From: Myxococcales bacterium
Lineage (GTDB): Bacteria > Myxococcota > Myxococcia > Myxococcales > Myxococcaceae
Direction of reading: 5' to 3'
Assembly (NCBI GenBank): GCA_003153055.1
Contig: PMBV01000345.1
Location: forward strand, 1,825 to 31,495
Length of the DNA stretch: 29,671 nucleotides
This document shows, piece by piece, positions 23,290 through 29,671 of this stretch (position 1 is its first letter; each line of letters starts with the position of its first letter). A program made the translations under genes and the position numbers. Below the pieces are notes generated by a model. The model was not told the DNA's origin, ran no database searches, and saw only the letters and a program-made list of their open reading frames with translations.

Positions 23290-24515
23290 CCGAGGCGCCT
23301 CCCTACCGGTGGGTGGTGCTGGCCGCGTTCTGCGGCGTCAACCTCACCATGCAGACGCTGTGGATTGCCTACGCGCCGATCACCGGGCCGGCCGCCAAGC
23401 TCTATGGCACCAGTGACCTCGCCATCGGCGCGCTGGCCATGAGCTTCATGGTGGCCTTCATTCCTTTGTCCATTCCCGCGTCGTGGGTCATCGACACCCG
23501 TGGCTTCAAGGTCGGCGTGGGCGTGGGCGCGGCGCTGATGGCGGTGTTCGGGCCCCTGAGAGGCCTGGTGGGCACGAGCTACCCCTGGGTGTTGGCCTGC
23601 ACCATCGGGCTCGCCGCGGCCCAGCCATTCTTGCTGAACGCGTGGACCAAGCTCCCGGCTCTCTGGTTCCCCGCCGGTGAGCGGGCCACCGCGGTGGGCG
23701 TGGTGACGCTGGCCAATCTGGTAGGCACGGCCATCGGCCTGGCCGCGACGCCGGTGTTGATACAGTCGATGAGCATCCCCGCCGTGCAGACCCTCTACGG
23801 GGTGGCCGCGGCCGCGACGTCGCTGGTGTTCTTCATCTTTGCCCGCGAGAAGCCAGCCGTGCCGGTCGGCGCACCGGGAGAAGAGGTTCGGGCCCTGATG
23901 CTCGACGGGCTGGGTCACGCGCTCAAGGTGAAGAGCTTCTTGATTTACGGGCTGGTGATGTTCCTCGGCATGGGGGTCTTCAACGGCGTCACCACGTGGA
24001 TCGAAGGCATCGTTCGCCTCCGCGGGTTCGGCCCCGAAGACGCCGGCACGTTGGGCGCCATCATGCTGGTGGGCGGTCTCATCGGAGCGGTGGTCATCGC
24101 GCCGATGTCGGATCGCTCGCGCCGACGCAAGCCCTTCATCATTTTGGGGCTGGTGGCTGGCATTCCCGGTCTGTTTGGTTTGGCCTTCGCCACGTCATTC
24201 GTGGTGATGGCCGGGTCGGCGTTCGAGCTGGGGTTCTTCCTGGTGAGCATCATGCCGGTGGGCATGCAGTACGCCTCGGAGATCACCCGGCCCACGCCTG
24301 AAGGCACCTCCAATGGCCTGCTCCAGTTGGTGGGGCAGGCCTCGGTCGTCTTCGTCTACGTGATGGAAGCGCTCAAGACAGCCGATGGCTCGTTTGGCCC
24401 GTCGATGCTCGTCGCCATGGGGCTGCTCGTCGTTGCCGCGGCGTTCTCTCTGAAGCTTTTCGAACCCGAGCCCGGCCCCGTGGCGGTGGTCGCGCCTCCA
24501 CACACCCCAACGTAG
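23286..24515 (+). CDS. major facilitator superfamily transporter
   Basis: A 409-residue inner-membrane permease with about 12 hydrophobic helices, from YRWVVLAAFCGVNLTMQTLW to VAMGLLVVAAAFSLKLF. A central charged loop (FAREKPAVPVGAPGEEVRAL) divides two six-helix halves, and MSDRSRRRKPF in the second half is the MFS loop 8-9 motif. The stretch LLNAWTKLPALWFPAGERATAVG recalls the FLVCR/DIRC2 branch rather than classic sugar porters. The start is GTG 23286, overlapping the TetR stop (GTGA); the longer frame upstream lies within the regulator gene. It probably imports the substrate of the divergent kinase-aldolase operon, or exports a product; direction cannot be read from sequence. Confidence 0.88.
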   Translation: MTEAPPYRWVVLAAFCGVNLTMQTLWIAYAPITGPAAKLYGTSDLAIGALAMSFMVAFIPLSIPASWVIDTRGFKVGVGVGAALMAVFGPLRGLVGTSYPWVLACTIGLAAAQPFLLNAWTKLPALWFPAGERATAVGVVTLANLVGTAIGLAATPVLIQSMSIPAVQTLYGVAAAATSLVFFIFAREKPAVPVGAPGEEVRALMLDGLGHALKVKSFLIYGLVMFLGMGVFNGVTTWIEGIVRLRGFGPEDAGTLGAIMLVGGLIGAVVIAPMSDRSRRRKPFIILGLVAGIPGLFGLAFATSFVVMAGSAFELGFFLVSIMPVGMQYASEITRPTPEGTSNGLLQLVGQASVVFVYVMEALKTADGSFGPSMLVAMGLLVVAAAFSLKLFEPEPGPVAVVAPPHTPT

Positions 24516-24532
24516 AACCTCAAGGAATGCCC

Positions 24533-25240
24533 ATGCGCTTGCTCGCTCTTTTCGTCGTGCCGCTGCTCGTTCCTTCGCTCGCAGTGGCCGAGTGTCCTCT
24601 CCCCGTGGCGGCCTCCCCGAGTCTCCAGGGGCGCTCCACCGCCGACCGGCTGCGCGCGCTCTCTCGAGCCCTCGATGCCGATGCCGCCGCGTCGCGCACC
24701 TGGGCGCTGGCCTGGGGGGCGATCTACGGGGTGGGCACCCTGGGGCAGCTCGCCGCCATCCCGCTCCTCGGGCCGGAGGACCAGAAGGATTTCGTGGTGG
24801 GCGTGGCCTCCACCGCCGTGGGCGTGGGCTTCACCATTCTCAGCATACCCGAGGTGATGGACGACGCGCCGGCCTTCGCGACGCGCGCGGCCGCTGGCGG
24901 CGATGAGTGCGCCGTCTTGGCCGAGGCCGAGCGGCTCATCGTCAAGGACGCAGCCAACGAGATGTCGGGCGTTACCTGGTACATGCACGCCGTCAACGTC
25001 GCCTTCAACCTCGGCCTGGGCCTCGTCATCGGGCTGGGCTTTGGGCACTGGCTCTCGGCGCTCATCAACTTCGTCGTCGGGGCTGCCATCGGAGAGGGCA
25101 CCATCTTCACCCAGCCCACGGCCCTCGACGGCGCGTGGAATCGGTACCTCACAGGCGACCTGGGGCCGGAGGCGCCCACGACCGTGCGGCTCACCCTCGC
25201 TCCGGCGGTCGGTGGCATGGGTTTCGCCGTCCACTTCTGA
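24533..25240 (+). CDS. membrane protein of unknown function with signal peptide
   Basis: A 235-residue exported protein with signal peptide MRLLALFVVPLLVPSLAVAEC. Three to four hydrophobic segments follow (WGAIYGVGTLGQLAAIPLL, FVVGVASTAVGVGFTILSIP, VAFNLGLGLVIGLGFGHW, LSALINFVVGAAIGEG), and the chain ends in strand-like LTLAPAVGGMGFAVHF with a terminal Phe. ATG 24533 has AAGGA 6 bases upstream; ATG 24527 two codons earlier touches that site and is less likely. It lies 17 bases after the transporter gene, so it may be co-transcribed, but its glycine-rich repeats look like general myxobacterial envelope proteins rather than a pathway enzyme. No function assigned. Confidence 0.7.
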   Translation: MRLLALFVVPLLVPSLAVAECPLPVAASPSLQGRSTADRLRALSRALDADAAASRTWALAWGAIYGVGTLGQLAAIPLLGPEDQKDFVVGVASTAVGVGFTILSIPEVMDDAPAFATRAAAGGDECAVLAEAERLIVKDAANEMSGVTWYMHAVNVAFNLGLGLVIGLGFGHWLSALINFVVGAAIGEGTIFTQPTALDGAWNRYLTGDLGPEAPTTVRLTLAPAVGGMGFAVHF

Positions 25241-25256
25241 CGAGGCGGTCGCCGGC

Positions 25257-27174
<1,918 letters not shown>

Positions 27175-27186
27175 TCGGGCGTCGCT

Positions 27187-27711
27187 TCAGCGTGCCTCGG
27201 CCAGCGCGACTTCGTTGGCCGGTGGCGGGGGATGAGCGGTCTCGTCAGCGACGGCGTGGAGCTCTTCGTCGGTGAGGACGCGGTTGATGTCGAGGAGCAT
27301 GAGGAACTGCTCGTCGCGCTTGCCGATGCCGCGGAGGAAGTCGATGTTGACGCGGGTGCCCATGCGAGGCGGAGGGTCGATGCTCTTGGGATCGAGCTCG
27401 ATGACCTCCTGGACGGAGTCGGCGAGGGCGCCGAGGACGAGGCGCTCAGTGGGGCTCTGGACCTCGATGATGATGACGCAGGTGTCGATGGTGGCCTCGG
27501 TGCGTGAGAGGCCGAGCTTGAGGCGGAGGTCGATGACGGGAACCACCGTACCCCGGAGATTGATGACTCCGCGCATGAAGTCTGGGGTGCGGGGGACCTT
27601 CGTCACCGAGGAGAACTCGAGCACCTCGCGGACCTTCCCGATGTCCACGGCGAACTGCTCCTTGTCCAAGGAGAAGGTGAGGTACTGAGATGGGGCGATT
27701 TCGTCAGCCAT
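27187..27711 (-). CDS. cheW: CheW coupling protein
   Basis: A 174-residue canonical CheW: YLTFSLDKEQFAVDIGKVREVL, the signature GVINLRGTVVPVIDLRLKLGL, CVIIIEVQ, LGALADSVQEVIEL, and the last strand FLMLLDINRVL. The ~25-residue C-terminal tail is proline/alanine-rich. It couples the MCP just upstream to a CheA not seen in the window. GAGGAG lies 6 bases before ATG 27711, and the gap after the MCP stop is 10 bases, so the two are one operon. Confidence 0.96.
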   Translation of the reverse strand: MADEIAPSQYLTFSLDKEQFAVDIGKVREVLEFSSVTKVPRTPDFMRGVINLRGTVVPVIDLRLKLGLSRTEATIDTCVIIIEVQSPTERLVLGALADSVQEVIELDPKSIDPPPRMGTRVNIDFLRGIGKRDEQFLMLLDINRVLTDEELHAVADETAHPPPPANEVALAEAR

Positions 27712-27721
27712 GGCGGGCTCC

Positions 27722-29671
27722 TCAGTACGCGGTGAAGTCCTTATCGACCGGCTCTTCGGACGACAGCTTGATGGCCGGGCCGTTCTTCATCGCGACGGCG
27801 GCGGCGACGTCCGCGTGGTGGGCGGCGTCGGGTCGAGGTGCCTTGGATGCTCTGGGGGCAGGGGCTGCCTTGTGGACGTGCTGGGCGGCCACCGGCTCAG
27901 CCCGGCGGTCGGCGCCGCTGAGCTTGAAGAAGCCGATGGTGGACTGCAGACGACCAGCCTGGCTGGCCAGCTCCTCTGAAGTGGCCGCCATCTGCTCGGA
28001 CGCCGAGGCGTTCTGCTGAATGACCTGGTTGAGCTGCTGAATCGCCTTGCTGATCTGCGTCGTGCCGGTGTCCTGCTCCCGGCTCGCCGCGGTGATCTCC
28101 TGGACGAGCTCGGCGGTCTTCTGCACGTCGGGGAGGATTCTGGCGAGGAGGCCTCCAGCCTTTTCGGCCACCGCGACGGAGGTGCCGGAGAGCTCGGTGA
28201 TTTCCGCCGCCGCCTTCTGGCTGCGCTCGGCGAGCTTGCGGACCTCCGAGGCAACCACCGCGAACCCCTTGCCGTGCTCGCCAGCCCTGGCGGCCTCGAT
28301 GGCGGCGTTCAAGGCGAGGAGGTTGGTCTGCCGCGAAATCTCTCCGATGATGGAGATCTTGTTGGCGATCTGCTTCATGGCGGCGACCGTCTGGGAGACA
28401 GCGTTGCCACCCTCGATGGCGTCACTGGCCGCCTTGTTGGCGATCTTCTCGGTCTGAGTCGCGTTGTCCGCGTTCTGCTTGATGTTGGCGCTCATCTGCT
28501 CGACTGAGGAGGAGACCTCTTCGATGGAGGACGACTGCTCGGTAGCACCCTGGCTCACCGTCTCGGACGAGGAGGTCATTTCCTGTGAGCCGTTGGCGAC
28601 GTTGTTGGTGGCAGCGCGGACGTCTCCCACGACGTCACCGAGGTTCTTGACCATCTCGGCGAGGGTCTTCATCAGCTCATCGCGGTCCGAGCGGGGCGTG
28701 ACGGTGACCATCAGGTTGCCGCCGGCGATCTCCTTGGACACCTGAGTAACTTTCTCCATGGCCTCGACGAGGACGTTGAGGTTGTTCTTCAGGGCGTTGA
28801 AGTCACCGTTGTAGTTGTCGGTGATGCGGGGAGGGATGTCTCCCTTGGAGATGCGGTCGACGTAGCCGGCGGCGACGTTGAGAGGGCCGATGACGGCGTC
28901 GAGGGTCTGGTTGACGCCGAGGACGACCTTTCGGAAGTCACCCTGGTGCTGGGTGGCGTCGGCACGGGTGGCGAGCTTCCCTTCGACGGCGGCCTTGGAG
29001 AGCAGGTCGGCGTCGACGACGAGGCGCTGAATGTTCTGCTTGAGGAGCACCAGGTACTCGTGAATCTGGTCGTCGTTGGAGGCCTTGGACATCGAGGCGG
29101 CCATGTCGCCGTTGGCCAGCTTGGTGACGTAGGTGATGAGCTCGCTGAGCCAGGCGTGGACGCCGTTGATGGCCTGCTTCATCTTCTCGTGGTCGCCCTT
29201 GCAGATGATTTCAACCCGCTCGCGGAGGTTGCCACCGCGGATGAGCCCCAAGACGCGGTTGCCTTCGCCGATGGGGAGGAGGATCGCGTCGAGCATCTGG
29301 TTGACGCCACCGACGACCTCCGCATAGGCCCCCTTGAACTGCTCTGGCTTGCCGCGCTCGGAGAGGAGTCCGTCTCTCGAGGCCACGGTGAGGCGCTGGA
29401 GCTCGGCCTGGAGGCTCGTGAGCACCTTGGTGATGCCGACGAGGCTCTTGGCCACCACGTCAGACTCGGAGCGCACGTTGATGGCGACGGAGAAGTCGCC
29501 GCCCGCGATGCCCTGGGCCGCGGTGGCTTGCTGAACGATGGCGTCGATGCACGTGTTGAGGTTGTTCTTGATGGCGTTGAAGTCGCCGTTGTACGTGTCG
29601 GTGATTTTCGGCGGCGTCTCGCCCAGCGAGATGCGATTGACGTACGTGGCGGCGACGTTGAGCGGGCCGAT
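27722..29671 (-). CDS. poly-HAMP methyl-accepting chemotaxis protein (5' end beyond the window)
   Basis: 649 residues are visible; the frame stays open to the window edge, so the N-terminus is missing and any sensor or membrane part is unseen. An internal GTG at 29476 is not the start, since HAMP-like coding continues upstream of it. The visible N-terminal half is a chain of HAMP-like modules ([20 protein letters not shown]..., [50 protein letters not shown]...). The signalling domain follows with hairpin [20 protein letters not shown] and [10 protein letters not shown]. After FFKLSG comes a ~60-residue Ala/Pro/His linker ending in DKDFTAY, possibly a tether for CheR or CheB. Poly-HAMP receptors are often cytoplasmic. 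It heads the visible mcp-cheW-cheR-cheB operon. Confidence 0.93.
   Translation of the reverse strand: MGPLNVAATYVNRISLGETPPKITDTYNGDFNAIKNNLNTCIDAIVQQATAAQGIAGGDFSVAINVRSESDVVAKSLVGITKVLTSLQAELQRLTVASRDGLLSERGKPEQFKGAYAEVVGGVNQMLDAILLPIGEGNRVLGLIRGGNLRERVEIICKGDHEKMKQAINGVHAWLSELITYVTKLANGDMAASMSKASNDDQIHEYLVLLKQNIQRLVVDADLLSKAAVEGKLATRADATQHQGDFRKVVLGVNQTLDAVIGPLNVAAGYVDRISKGDIPPRITDNYNGDFNALKNNLNVLVEAMEKVTQVSKEIAGGNLMVTVTPRSDRDELMKTLAEMVKNLGDVVGDVRAATNNVANGSQEMTSSSETVSQGATEQSSSIEEVSSSVEQMSANIKQNADNATQTEKIANKAASDAIEGGNAVSQTVAAMKQIANKISIIGEISRQTNLLALNAAIEAARAGEHGKGFAVVASEVRKLAERSQKAAAEITELSGTSVAVAEKAGGLLARILPDVQKTAELVQEITAASREQDTGTTQISKAIQQLNQVIQQNASASEQMAATSEELASQAGRLQSTIGFFKLSGADRRAEPVAAQHVHKAAPAPRASKAPRPDAAHHADVAAAVAMKNGPAIKLSSEEPVDKDFTAY
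28776..28891 (-). repeat. HAMP module repeat, copy A
   Basis: A 116-nt segment of the MCP gene encoding [15 protein letters not shown] and [15 protein letters not shown]. It aligns without gaps to copy B, exactly 780 nt (260 codons) away, and is a domain-level duplication in the poly-HAMP chain. Confidence 0.85.
29556..29671 (-). repeat. HAMP module repeat, copy B
   Basis: A 116-nt segment at the window edge encoding [15 protein letters not shown] and [15 protein letters not shown], matching copy A closely at DNA level. The repeat may continue beyond the window. Confidence 0.85.

Overview
The window is GC-rich, densely packed DNA with strong codon bias. It has many ATGA/GTGA start-stop overlaps, DUF4388 (PATAN) regulators, a Hanks-type Ser/Thr kinase beside chemosensory genes, and OmpA-type barrels. 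Together these point to a myxobacterium (Myxococcota), probably a gliding or pilus-bearing predator or saprophyte. The organism is inferred from gene content only; there is no rRNA or other marker. No tRNA, rRNA, CRISPR array or transposase was seen.

Region 1 (6-14341, + strand) is one chemosensory/signalling gene set with almost no spacing. In order it holds: a PilZ protein with a CheX-like tail, a divergent CheW, a degenerate PP2C/SpoIIE-like protein, a receiver-PATAN-pseudoreceiver protein, a PilH/CheY-like single-domain receiver, a CheW, a 69-residue helical protein, a dCache-type transmembrane MCP, a 1244-residue ChpA-like hybrid CheA with four Hpt-like modules and a C-terminal receiver, a second divergent CheW, a PATAN protein whose receiver has Glu in place of Asp, and a Ser/Thr protein kinase. 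It has no CheR or CheB. The PilG/PilH/ChpA flavour suggests control of type IV pili or an alternative output rather than flagella. The PilZ, PATAN and STPK parts suggest a junction of c-di-GMP, phosphorelay and Ser/Thr phosphorylation.

Region 2 (14342-18160) holds a small cysteine-rich lipoprotein on the minus strand, then a plus-strand trio for the cell envelope: a putative lipoprotein, an OprB-type carbohydrate porin and an outer-membrane barrel protein.

Region 3 (18161-25240) is a metabolic island organised around a divergent control region at 22463-22611. On the minus strand, four translationally coupled genes encode an FGGY sugar kinase, a class II aldolase with intact metal ligands, a class III (GSA-aminomutase-like) aminotransferase, and a second class II aldolase-fold protein that has lost its metal and catalytic residues. 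On the plus strand are a TetR regulator, an MFS transporter and a small membrane protein. A 28-nt near-perfect palindrome between the arms is the probable TetR operator. The likely scheme is uptake (MFS), phosphorylation, retro-aldol cleavage and transamination of an unidentified polyol or sugar acid.

Region 4 (25257-29671, - strand) is a second chemosensory operon: poly-HAMP MCP (cut by the window edge), CheW, CheR and CheB. Its CheA is not in the window. The MCP and the inactive aldolase homologue end in the same tetrapeptide (FTAY) encoded by an identical 16-bp stretch, which may be a shared docking tail or a coincidence.
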